DNA of 64,000 nucleotides from Thalassotalea_F euphylliae (GTDB taxonomy: Bacteria > Pseudomonadota > Gammaproteobacteria > Enterobacterales > Alteromonadaceae). Positions 27,366-35,336 of this stretch are shown here, piece by piece (within the stretch, counting starts at the first letter, position 1; each line of letters begins with the position of its first letter). The stretch spans positions 434,001 through 498,000 of the forward strand of contig NZ_JBHUIB010000001.1 of NCBI RefSeq assembly GCF_042682785.1. Reading direction: 5' to 3'. A program made the position numbers and the translations under genes. The notes below the pieces were generated by a model. The model did no database searches and was not told the origin of the DNA. It saw nothing but the letters and a program-made list of their open reading frames with translations.

Positions 27366-28400
27366 ATGAGTCAGTTTGAATATACGCATCGCCGCAAGAA
27401 CCCGCTTACCGGGGATTGGGTATTAGTATCGCCGCATCGAAATAACCGCCCATGGTTAGGTGCGACCGAATCAGAAAGTCGAGTTCAGCTGCCCACTTAT
27501 GATGAAACCTGTCCTCTTTGTCCCGGCAACAGCCGAGCAAACGACACGACCAACCCAGATTATCAAGACACCTTTGTTTTTGTGAATGACTTTGGCGCGT
27601 TAACTGAAGCCGCTGATGCCGCACCAGAATCTGACGAGTTGTTTAATGTTGAAGTCGCAGACGGTGAATGTCGCGTTGTGTGCTTTTCGCCTGATCACAG
27701 TAAAACGATGCCAGAGCTTACGGAAGCTGAAATTGTCCGTGTTATTGAAACATGGCGGGATAACTTCAATGAACTCAGCGAGCGTTTCTCAAACATTCAT
27801 ATTTTTGAGAACAAAGGCGAGATTATGGGGTGTTCACAACCACATCCGCACGGCCAAATTTGGGCACACAACCATATGTCGTCAGAAGTTGCTAAAACGG
27901 ATGATCAACAAAGAAAGTATTTAGATAAACACGGTAGCCCACTTCTTGCTGATTACATCGAGCGTGAGCTTAAGCAAGATCAACGCGTTATTGTCGACAA
28001 CGAACACTGGATTGCCGTTGTACCATTCTGGGCCGCATGGCCATTTGAGACATTGGTTATCGCTAAAGATAACGTTCAAACCTTTGGACAAGTGACAGAT
28101 GAGCAAAGTCAAACCTTGGCAGCGCTGCTTAAAGAACTGACAACGCGTTATGACAACGTCTTTAATTGCAGCTTTCCTTATTCAATGGGTTGGCACAGCG
28201 CACCTGGAGACAATGCTGACAATAGCCATTGGCGCTTACACGCACACTTTTATCCACCACTATTGCGCTCGGCAACAGTAAAGAAACACATGGTAGGTTA
28301 CGAAATGTTAGGTGAAAGCCAACGTGATTTAACCGCTGAAACGGCAGCAGATATATTGAAGAAAGTTAGTACTCGCCATTACAAGCAGGGAGGCAACTAA
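27366..28400 (+). CDS. galT: GalT, galactose-1-phosphate uridylyltransferase
   Basis: Leloir-pathway enzyme exchanging UMP between UDP-glucose and galactose-1-phosphate. 344 residues: Zn-binding CPLCPGN near residue 50, RVVCFSPDHSKTMPEL, and the catalytic HPHGQIWAH with the nucleophilic His. The ATG at 27366 (GGAA upstream) matches the usual N-terminus; the frame is open a few codons further. Stop and galK start share one base (TAATG), so the pair is translationally coupled. galE and galM are not in the window. Confidence 0.97.
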   Translation: MSQFEYTHRRKNPLTGDWVLVSPHRNNRPWLGATESESRVQLPTYDETCPLCPGNSRANDTTNPDYQDTFVFVNDFGALTEAADAAPESDELFNVEVADGECRVVCFSPDHSKTMPELTEAEIVRVIETWRDNFNELSERFSNIHIFENKGEIMGCSQPHPHGQIWAHNHMSSEVAKTDDQQRKYLDKHGSPLLADYIERELKQDQRVIVDNEHWIAVVPFWAAWPFETLVIAKDNVQTFGQVTDEQSQTLAALLKELTTRYDNVFNCSFPYSMGWHSAPGDNADNSHWRLHAHFYPPLLRSATVKKHMVGYEMLGESQRDLTAETAADILKKVSTRHYKQGGN

Positions 28401-29551
28401 TGGAAGCTTCGTTACTCGCAAGTAAATTCACTGATATTTACGGTCATCAGCCTAGTGCCCTTTCCACGGCACCAGGGCGAGTGAATTTGATTGGTGAATT
28501 TACTGATTATAACTTAGGTTATGTACTGCCTTGCGCGCTCAATTTCACCACGCAAGTGATGTTCAAACCTACCAGCGACAACACTATTACGGTTTACTCA
28601 CTTAACTACCCCGGTGAACACGATAGATTTGCAGCGAAAGACGACATTGTTGAGGGTCCTTCACAATGGGGCAACTACGTACGAGCAGTAGCCTATGTGC
28701 TGAGAAGGCGGGGCTATGAGTTAGCTGGTGTTGAATTGCTTATCACCAGTGATGTGCCTCAAGGGGCGGGATTGTCATCATCGGCAGCATTAGAAGTGTC
28801 GATTGCCGGCGCGTTTAATCATGCTTTTAATTTGGGTATCAGTGCACAAGATATAGCACTCATTGGCCAGCAAGCAGAAAACGAATTTATGCATTGCCAG
28901 TGTGGCATTATGGACCAGCTTATTTCGGCCAAAGGTGAACCCGGTAGTGCACTTAAAATTGACTGCCGTGATCTAAGCACTGAGTCTGTTGCTATTCCTG
29001 ACGATTTATCGCTTGTTATCGTCAACTCGAACTACCCGCGAAAACTTGTTGAAAGCGAATACAATCAGCGCCGACTCGATTGTGAAAATGCTGCAGACAA
29101 ACTGGGAGTTGAAACACTACGAGATGCCACACTTGAGCGATTGAACGCAGTTAAAGCAGCATTAACTGACAATGAGTACAAACGAGCTCATCATGTTATC
29201 ACTGAGAATGAACGTGTTGTTAATACCATGCAGGCACTGCGTGATAATGATATGTCAGCGCTTCGTAAGCTATTAACTGCATCGCATGTATCACTTCGCG
29301 ACAATTTTGAAGTAACTGTACCAGCAACTGATGGCTTAGTTGAAATCATTGGTGGTGCATTGGGTGAACGTGGCGCTGTTAGAATGACTGGTGGCGGTTT
29401 CGGTGGCGCCGTTATTTGCTTGTGTAGAGAGCAAGATATTGCTGACGTTAAAGCTGCCGTTGATGCGCAATACGAAGCTAAGTTTGGCCTTAAAGCAGAT
29501 ATCTTTGTTTGCCAAGCAGGGACAGGGTTGTCAGTACAAACATTAACTTAA
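28400..29551 (+). CDS. galK: GalK, galactokinase
   Basis: GHMP kinase that phosphorylates alpha-D-galactose at C1. 383 residues with all three motifs: galactokinase signature GRVNLIGEFTDYN (about 27-39), ATP loop GAGLSSSAALE and the C-terminal MTGGGFGGAVI. GGGAGG precedes the ATG, which overlaps the galT stop by one base. Supplies galactose-1-phosphate to GalT. Confidence 0.97.
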   Translation: MEASLLASKFTDIYGHQPSALSTAPGRVNLIGEFTDYNLGYVLPCALNFTTQVMFKPTSDNTITVYSLNYPGEHDRFAAKDDIVEGPSQWGNYVRAVAYVLRRRGYELAGVELLITSDVPQGAGLSSSAALEVSIAGAFNHAFNLGISAQDIALIGQQAENEFMHCQCGIMDQLISAKGEPGSALKIDCRDLSTESVAIPDDLSLVIVNSNYPRKLVESEYNQRRLDCENAADKLGVETLRDATLERLNAVKAALTDNEYKRAHHVITENERVVNTMQALRDNDMSALRKLLTASHVSLRDNFEVTVPATDGLVEIIGGALGERGAVRMTGGGFGGAVICLCREQDIADVKAAVDAQYEAKFGLKADIFVCQAGTGLSVQTLT

Positions 29552-29611
29552 ACAACCAGAATAATTTCGTAGATAAATACTTTCAGATCTAGCTATCTCG
29601 CCGAATTCTAT

Positions 29612-29666
29612 TGTCGGGGTGCCGACAGCACGAAAGAGGGAAAAAACGTTTGTTTCCCTCTTTCGT
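29612..29666 (+). terminator. Double hairpin after galK
   Basis: Two consecutive perfect stems: TGTCGG/CCGACA (29612-29627) and a 14-bp stem ACGAAAGAGGGAAA / TTTCCCTCTTTCGT (29630-29666) with a 9-base loop. The larger is strong enough to end the galTK transcript although no T-tract follows. The remainder up to 29863 shows no gene. Confidence 0.6.
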
Positions 29667-29863
29667 CTCCCTCAACGCCCGACGCAGCTATAGCGTTAAT
29701 ATATTCCTATCGCTTTCTTATTGTCCCTGATGACGGCACTTCCATGTGCAGGCATCAGCGCTCAACATCCTGTTTCACTCAATAAACGCTTTTTAGGAAT
29801 ACATCAACTTACTGCAACGGGTAACTACGAGCTAAACACGCGCGAATATGATGTCAGGCGACT

Positions 29864-30922
29864 TTAAACCACTAATTTCCTCTGCTCTTCTAACCCCATC
29901 GCCAATACAAAAGGATCTGCTTTTTGTTGGTCAATAAAACGGGATTTATCACTGATGCCTCGCCATTGATGTGCAATTAAACACTGTGCAACGGCTCCTC
30001 CCAATGTGGCTCCTGGACCTAAAATAATAAGCTTATCTGGCGCAAACTCTTTGATTGCGACTTCTATAGCTTTACTGAACTGATAAGTATCGACAACTTG
30101 CGTTTGTAATGTGTAATGGTACAACAGCTCCACAGAGCTACTATGTGGTTGCCAAACATTACCAATACCATCAATAAGTGGTATCGATGGCGGGCTAAAC
30201 ATATCTTTTTCTATCGTATGTTGAGCTTTATCAGCAACGTTTTGTAATAGCGGGGTATGGAAGGCGGCATGATTAAACAAGTTCATCGGGTAGCGGCTAT
30301 CTATTTCAGGCAATGCTTCCATAAACGTTGCCAGCCCCTTGGCATTACCACCAAAAACACGATAGCCACCTAGTTCGATTGAGGGATACACCTCAGCACC
30401 TTCAATTTGTTGCACCGTAGCCAGCGAGTTTTCGATATCTGCAATGCGTTTTTCACAAATATGCCAATTATCATCCACCACAGGGTAAATCACCTGCCCA
30501 CCAATCACACCATCAGTCATCATTGACCCCATGGTGTTTATCAAGTGAATGGCATTTTCAGGCGAAAGTGCCCCCGCTGCCGCTAATGCAATGTACCACC
30601 CCATTGAGTTGCCTGTGACACCAACAATGTCATACGCATCACGATTTATCGACATAAAATCAGCCATAGCGCATGCATAAATCAATGCCGAAGCATTCTC
30701 ACCAGCCGTATGCTGTTTCAAAGAGTAATTAGCCATACTATCAAGCTCAGCTATTGATATCTGATCCAATGCGCTCCGGTAATTATCTATCCCTTCGACA
30801 AGCTCCACTTTGTCTGCATGATGACGATTTAAATAGCCAAGCTCTTCCTTATTGTAGGTGCCTCGCCCAGGACATATAACAACGACGCGTTGTTTGCTTT
30901 GACTAGCTTTCGTTGTGCTCAT
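29864..30922 (-). CDS. Malonyl-CoA:ACP transacylase-like protein
   Basis: 352 residues of the FabD acyltransferase fold. Nucleophile elbow is GNSMGW (G-x-S-x-G; FabD has GHSLGE) and the catalytic His lies in HAAFHTPLL. The usual N-terminal GQGSQ is replaced by GRGTY, and the substrate Arg position is not obvious, so substrate may differ from malonyl-CoA. It is far from fatty-acid genes and is the last gene of an operon with glutaryl-CoA dehydrogenase and a 2-oxoacid dehydrogenase E1, 14 bases after the latter. An acyl transfer linked to glutaryl-CoA metabolism is an inference. Confidence 0.75.
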   Translation of the reverse strand: MSTTKASQSKQRVVVICPGRGTYNKEELGYLNRHHADKVELVEGIDNYRSALDQISIAELDSMANYSLKQHTAGENASALIYACAMADFMSINRDAYDIVGVTGNSMGWYIALAAAGALSPENAIHLINTMGSMMTDGVIGGQVIYPVVDDNWHICEKRIADIENSLATVQQIEGAEVYPSIELGGYRVFGGNAKGLATFMEALPEIDSRYPMNLFNHAAFHTPLLQNVADKAQHTIEKDMFSPPSIPLIDGIGNVWQPHSSSVELLYHYTLQTQVVDTYQFSKAIEVAIKEFAPDKLIILGPGATLGGAVAQCLIAHQWRGISDKSRFIDQQKADPFVLAMGLEEQRKLVV

Positions 30923-30936
30923 TCGCTCTTCCTCAG

Positions 30937-33168
30937 TTAGCTATTGCTATCAGCCATCATGGCTTTTGCTTTATCAACAATTTGCTGTTTTGAAGGCAAT
31001 ACATGATAGGCAGCGCTGCCAAGCGGAATAAAACTGTCTTCAGCCGCGATACGGGCAACCTTCATATCTTGCGACGGCTGACTCTCGTATAACAAGGTCG
31101 TCAACGCTTCGCTGATAGAACCAGTAATTCGACATTCATCAACAATGAGTATTCGGTTATAGCCACTCACTTCTCTGATAATTCCTTCTTCATCTAACGG
31201 TGCTAGAAAACGTAAATCCACAACTTTTGCATGAACCCCTTCACCTGCTAGTGCCTGTTGAGCTTGGCGCGATAAATAAAAGCCATTGCCATAGGTTACA
31301 ATGCAAACATCTTTACCATCACCGTAGCTTTTAACACCGGTATCAATTTTATGCTCAGCGAGTGATTGATACTGATAAGGCGCAGTCCAAAGACCGTCAC
31401 CTTCTTCCAATAAATCCTTGGTCATATATAAGGCTATAGGCTCTAAAAACACCACGACTCTTTGCTGCTCTTGGGCAAGTTTTATCGATGAACGTAGCAT
31501 CTCTACGGCATCTTGACCGTGAGATGGGCACGCCATAACAACGCCCGGGATATCTCGAAATACAGCAAAAGAGTTATCATTGTGAAAGTGACCACCAAAG
31601 CCCTTTTGATAGGCAAGCCCAGCAATGCGAATAACCATTGGGTTGGTGTACTGTTTATTGGAAAAAAAGGACAGTGTTGCTGCTTCACCACGAATTTGAT
31701 CTTCAGCGTTATGCACATACGCCAAGAATTGAATTTCAGGGATAGGTAAAAATCCATTATGGGCCAAACCTATTGCGCCGCCTAAAATGGATTGCTCATC
31801 CAACAGCGTATTCATAACGCGGTTCTTACCGAAACGCTCGCTGAGTTTTGTTGTGACATTGTATACGCCACCTTTGCGCGCAATATCTTCACCTAACATG
31901 ACGATATTGTCTTGCTCAGCAAGCGCATCCAACAAGGTCCAATTAATCAATTTGGCCAAATGCTGAGGCTTCGCTAAATTATGCTTATCATGAGCAAACA
32001 AGGCCGCCCGCTCTTTTTCACTGATATGACGGTAGTTCGATGTTGCTAGATCATCAGATAGTGCATCCGGTACTAGGCTCTCCATCACCTCCTCTGCAGT
32101 CTCTAACCTCGGGCGACTTGCCGCTTGCTCAGCAACATGCGCGATTCTTGTTTCAACAGACTGGTAGAGCGCAATAATGTCATCTGCCGACATGATGTCA
32201 TTGGAGAGTAAAATTTGGGCAGTATGGAGCAACGGATCTTGTCGTTCAGTTTCGGCAATTTTGGCTTCGTCTCTATAAACAAACTCTGCATCTGAGCCAG
32301 CGTGCCCTAGTAATCGCACCATTTTGACATGCAGAAATACAGGACCGTGTTGCTCTCTGGCAATTTTTGCAGCAAGCACTGACTTTTCATAAACATCCAG
32401 CACATTCAATCCATCACAGAAAAGATACTGAATACCCGCCCTATGCTGAAAGTTAGCCGCTATCCAGCCTTCAGGGGTCGAGGTAGAAATACCGATACCA
32501 TTGTCTTCACAAATAAACACTATTGGCATAGGAATAGACTGGTAAGCCGTCCAACCGGCGGCATTTATCGCACCTTGTGCCGTAGAGTGGTTTGCAGACG
32601 CATCGCCAAAATTGCAAATAATAACGCCGTCATGCGCCATTACACCTTGATGGCCTAGCCTTGCTGCTAGTCCGATACTAAATGCCGCACCCATAGCTTT
32701 GGGTAAATGCGAAGCAATGGTGCTCGTTTGGGGAGGTATATTCAGTGCTTTTGAGCCAAGCACTTTATGTCGACCGCCAGAGATAGGATCTTCTTTCGAG
32801 GCTGCAAACGAAAGCAACATATCGTACAACGGGGTTTGTCCATCGACTTCTTTGCTGCGCTGCACGCAGAAAGCACCACTTCGGTAGTGCAAAAATGCCA
32901 TATCAGTAGGTCTAAACGCTTTAGCATAGGCCGCATTCCCCTCATGGCCTGCGCTGCCAATCGTGTAAAAGCTTTGCCCTTGTTTTTGCATAATACGTGA
33001 CTGTAAATCCAAATGCCGACTCATCACTTGCGTTTCAAACAAGTCAATTAAGTCCACATCTGATAAGCCAACTTCCTCGGGCCGTTTATCTGTGCTTAAT
33101 GTTGGTAAGTCACCACTTTTGACGAAGCGAACAAAGTTCTCTTTTACCAATTGATTACGATCAGCCAT
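30937..33168 (-). CDS. 2-oxoacid dehydrogenase E1, fused alpha and beta subunits
   Basis: 743-residue thiamine-diphosphate enzyme in which the alpha half (about 1-370: IGSAGHEGNAAYAKAF, then GDASANHSTAQGAINAA...CEDNGIGIS, the TPP motif) is joined to the beta half (about 395-740: MLGEDIARKGGVYNVT, LLDEQSILGGAIGLA, PEIQFLAYVHNAEDQI). Such E1 enzymes decarboxylate branched-chain or other 2-oxoacids and normally need E2 and E3, absent here. Next to glutaryl-CoA dehydrogenase the substrate could be 2-oxoadipate, an inference. Same operon as its two neighbours (36- and 14-base gaps). Confidence 0.85.
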   Translation of the reverse strand: MADRNQLVKENFVRFVKSGDLPTLSTDKRPEEVGLSDVDLIDLFETQVMSRHLDLQSRIMQKQGQSFYTIGSAGHEGNAAYAKAFRPTDMAFLHYRSGAFCVQRSKEVDGQTPLYDMLLSFAASKEDPISGGRHKVLGSKALNIPPQTSTIASHLPKAMGAAFSIGLAARLGHQGVMAHDGVIICNFGDASANHSTAQGAINAAGWTAYQSIPMPIVFICEDNGIGISTSTPEGWIAANFQHRAGIQYLFCDGLNVLDVYEKSVLAAKIAREQHGPVFLHVKMVRLLGHAGSDAEFVYRDEAKIAETERQDPLLHTAQILLSNDIMSADDIIALYQSVETRIAHVAEQAASRPRLETAEEVMESLVPDALSDDLATSNYRHISEKERAALFAHDKHNLAKPQHLAKLINWTLLDALAEQDNIVMLGEDIARKGGVYNVTTKLSERFGKNRVMNTLLDEQSILGGAIGLAHNGFLPIPEIQFLAYVHNAEDQIRGEAATLSFFSNKQYTNPMVIRIAGLAYQKGFGGHFHNDNSFAVFRDIPGVVMACPSHGQDAVEMLRSSIKLAQEQQRVVVFLEPIALYMTKDLLEEGDGLWTAPYQYQSLAEHKIDTGVKSYGDGKDVCIVTYGNGFYLSRQAQQALAGEGVHAKVVDLRFLAPLDEEGIIREVSGYNRILIVDECRITGSISEALTTLLYESQPSQDMKVARIAAEDSFIPLGSAAYHVLPSKQQIVDKAKAMMADSNS

Positions 33169-33204
33169 ACCTATACCTCTCCCTAAAACCAGCGTTATTG
33201 ACGA

Positions 33205-34392
33205 TTAGAAAAATGCCTGAATGCCAGTTTGAGCTCGACCAAGAATAAGGGCATGCACGTCATGCGTCCCTTCATAGGTATTAACCGCTTCAAGGTTCAT
33301 GACATGGCGAATAACATGAAATTCATCGGCAATACCATTGCCACCGTGCATATCACGAGAGGTACGGGCTATCTCAAGCGCTTTGCCGCAGGAATTGCGC
33401 TTGATCAGTGAAATTGATTCCGTTGGCAGTTTTCCTTCATCCATAAGACGACCTGCTTGCAAGCAAGCCAGCAGCCCCGTTGTAATCTCCGTTTGCATAT
33501 CTGCGAGCTTTTTCTGAATAAGCTGAGTAGCAGCTAATGGGCGTCCAAACTGTTTTCTATCCAAGGTGTATTGACGCGCGCCATGCCAACAAAACTCTGC
33601 CGCACCTAATGCGCCCCAAGCGATGCCATATCGCGCTTTGTTAAGACACCCAAAAGGGCCAGATAGGCCTTTCGCATTGGGCAGTTTATTCGCTTCGGGT
33701 ACGAATACATTGTCCATGACAATCTCACCAGTAATTGACGCACGAAGCGAAAACTTCCCCTCTATTTTCGGTGCTGACAACCCTTCTACCCCTTTTTCCA
33801 AAATGAAGCCGCAAATGTCGCCGTCTAACTTTGCCCACACAACAAAAACGTCAGCGATAGGCGAGTTGGTAATCCACATTTTATTGCCCGTCAGCACATA
33901 GCCACCCTCAACTTTTTCAGCGCGGGTTGAAAGGCTCGCCGGATCAGAGCCTGAATCTGGTTCAGTTAAGCCAAAACAGCCAATCAACTCACCCGTTGCA
34001 AGCTTAGGTAAGTAATACGACTTTTGCTCTTCACTGCCGTACGCATGAATAGGGTGCATCACTAAAGATGATTGCACACTCATTGCACTGCGATAACCGC
34101 TGTCGACACGCTCAACCTCGCGCGCAATCAAACCGTAGGCCACATGGTTAACGTTGGCGCAGCCATACTTTTCGGGCAAGGTACAACCCAGCAAACCTAA
34201 CTCACCCAACTCTCGCATAATGGACGGGTCAAATGTCTCATGTCGATTCGCCTCAAGAACGCGTGGCATTAGCTGTTCTTGGCAGTAACTATGGGCGCTA
34301 TCACGAATAAGTCGCTCCTCTCCCGTTAACAGCGAATCTAGTAATAAAGGGTCTTGCCAATCAAAAACAGGCCGAGTGTTTGCAGTTGTCAT
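33205..34392 (-). CDS. gcdH: Glutaryl-CoA dehydrogenase
   Basis: FAD acyl-CoA dehydrogenase that oxidatively decarboxylates glutaryl-CoA to crotonyl-CoA (lysine/tryptophan breakdown). 395 residues, family-typical: LGCTLPEKYGCANVN, FGLTEPDSGSDPASL, and the GCDH-specific end NTYEGTHDVHALILGRAQTG containing the catalytic Glu. First gene of a minus-strand operon with E1 and the transacylase-like gene, and divergent from a LysR regulator 101 bases away. Confidence 0.94.
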   Translation of the reverse strand: MTTANTRPVFDWQDPLLLDSLLTGEERLIRDSAHSYCQEQLMPRVLEANRHETFDPSIMRELGELGLLGCTLPEKYGCANVNHVAYGLIAREVERVDSGYRSAMSVQSSLVMHPIHAYGSEEQKSYYLPKLATGELIGCFGLTEPDSGSDPASLSTRAEKVEGGYVLTGNKMWITNSPIADVFVVWAKLDGDICGFILEKGVEGLSAPKIEGKFSLRASITGEIVMDNVFVPEANKLPNAKGLSGPFGCLNKARYGIAWGALGAAEFCWHGARQYTLDRKQFGRPLAATQLIQKKLADMQTEITTGLLACLQAGRLMDEGKLPTESISLIKRNSCGKALEIARTSRDMHGGNGIADEFHVIRHVMNLEAVNTYEGTHDVHALILGRAQTGIQAFF

Positions 34393-34493
34393 GTTAATTA
34401 CTCACAAAAAGTGTTTAAAAATCATGCTAAACGGGCTTAAACTAAAGTTGAAATATAGATTTACTTGATTAGCTATAGTTTTTATTTATAGGT

Positions 34494-35336
34494 ATGGATT
34501 TACGCGCGTTAAAATATTTTATGGCGGTATATGAACAGCAAAGTTTTAGTGGCGCTGCTCGTGTTTGTTTTGTTGCCCAACCGTCAATTTCTGCAGCGGT
34601 TGCACAACTGGAGTCTGAACTTGCGGCGCAATTATTCCAGCGTCACGCCAGAGGTGTTCACCCAACCGCAGACGGAGAGAAGCTTTACCCTCTGGCCAAA
34701 AGACTTCTTGGGCAAGCCAACGCGGTAAAAGCAAGCTTTCAAGAACAAACTATCAAGCCTGAGTATAAACTTGGCGTGACCAAAGGTTTAGGGGTAGAAA
34801 GAATGAGTTCTTTGCTAAAAGAATTCACCAGCTCAGTATCTGATATGGCTCTTACCCTTGTACCTCCCTCAGAGGCATGTGATGCACGCATCATCATTAA
34901 TGAAGAATTAAATATTGGTGAGCAATCCACACCGCTTTGGCAAGAAAACTATCTACTAGCCATTCCTTATAATCATCCGTTGTCGCTTAAAAGCAGTATT
35001 TCATTGTCTGACTTTAAAGGCCTCGCGATGATAAAAAGGTTCCCTTGCCAAGCATGGCAACAACTAGAGGAAGTGCTGGCACTCAGCGGAATATCTTTAG
35101 ATATAAGGGCACAAATCCAAACAATTGATTATGCCCTAGGGTTAGTAAGTGCAGACTTAGGGTGTGCAATACTACCCGCTTATGAAGAGGTGTTAGTGCA
35201 CTCCGATATTGTATTTAGACCAATAGATGAGCTTCAGTTATTTAGACGTGTTGTACTTGCGTACAATGTTGAATCAGAAATCACCAGCGTTTTAAAAACG
35301 CTGGTGACTAAGAGAGGATTAGCACTTATCGAGTAG
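34494..35336 (+). CDS. LysR-family transcriptional regulator
   Basis: 280 residues: N-terminal winged helix (1-60) with MDLRALKYFMAVYEQQSFSGAARVCFVAQPSISAAVAQLE, and a periplasmic-binding-protein-like effector domain (about 90-275), slightly short for the family. Divergent from the gcdH-E1-transacylase operon, which it most likely controls. Its last 11 bases overlap the end of the convergent lipoprotein gene, and its 3' coding region contains a terminator-like hairpin for that gene. Confidence 0.92.
   Translation: MDLRALKYFMAVYEQQSFSGAARVCFVAQPSISAAVAQLESELAAQLFQRHARGVHPTADGEKLYPLAKRLLGQANAVKASFQEQTIKPEYKLGVTKGLGVERMSSLLKEFTSSVSDMALTLVPPSEACDARIIINEELNIGEQSTPLWQENYLLAIPYNHPLSLKSSISLSDFKGLAMIKRFPCQAWQQLEEVLALSGISLDIRAQIQTIDYALGLVSADLGCAILPAYEEVLVHSDIVFRPIDELQLFRRVVLAYNVESEITSVLKTLVTKRGLALIE
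35281..35307 (-). terminator. Terminator hairpin embedded in the lysR coding end
   Basis: TCACCAGCG / CGCTGGTGA, 9-bp perfect stem extendable by TTTT/AAAA, lying 18 bases beyond the stop of the convergent minus-strand lipoprotein gene and inside lysR codons. Likely the lipoprotein gene's terminator and a 3' stabiliser for the lysR mRNA. Confidence 0.65.
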
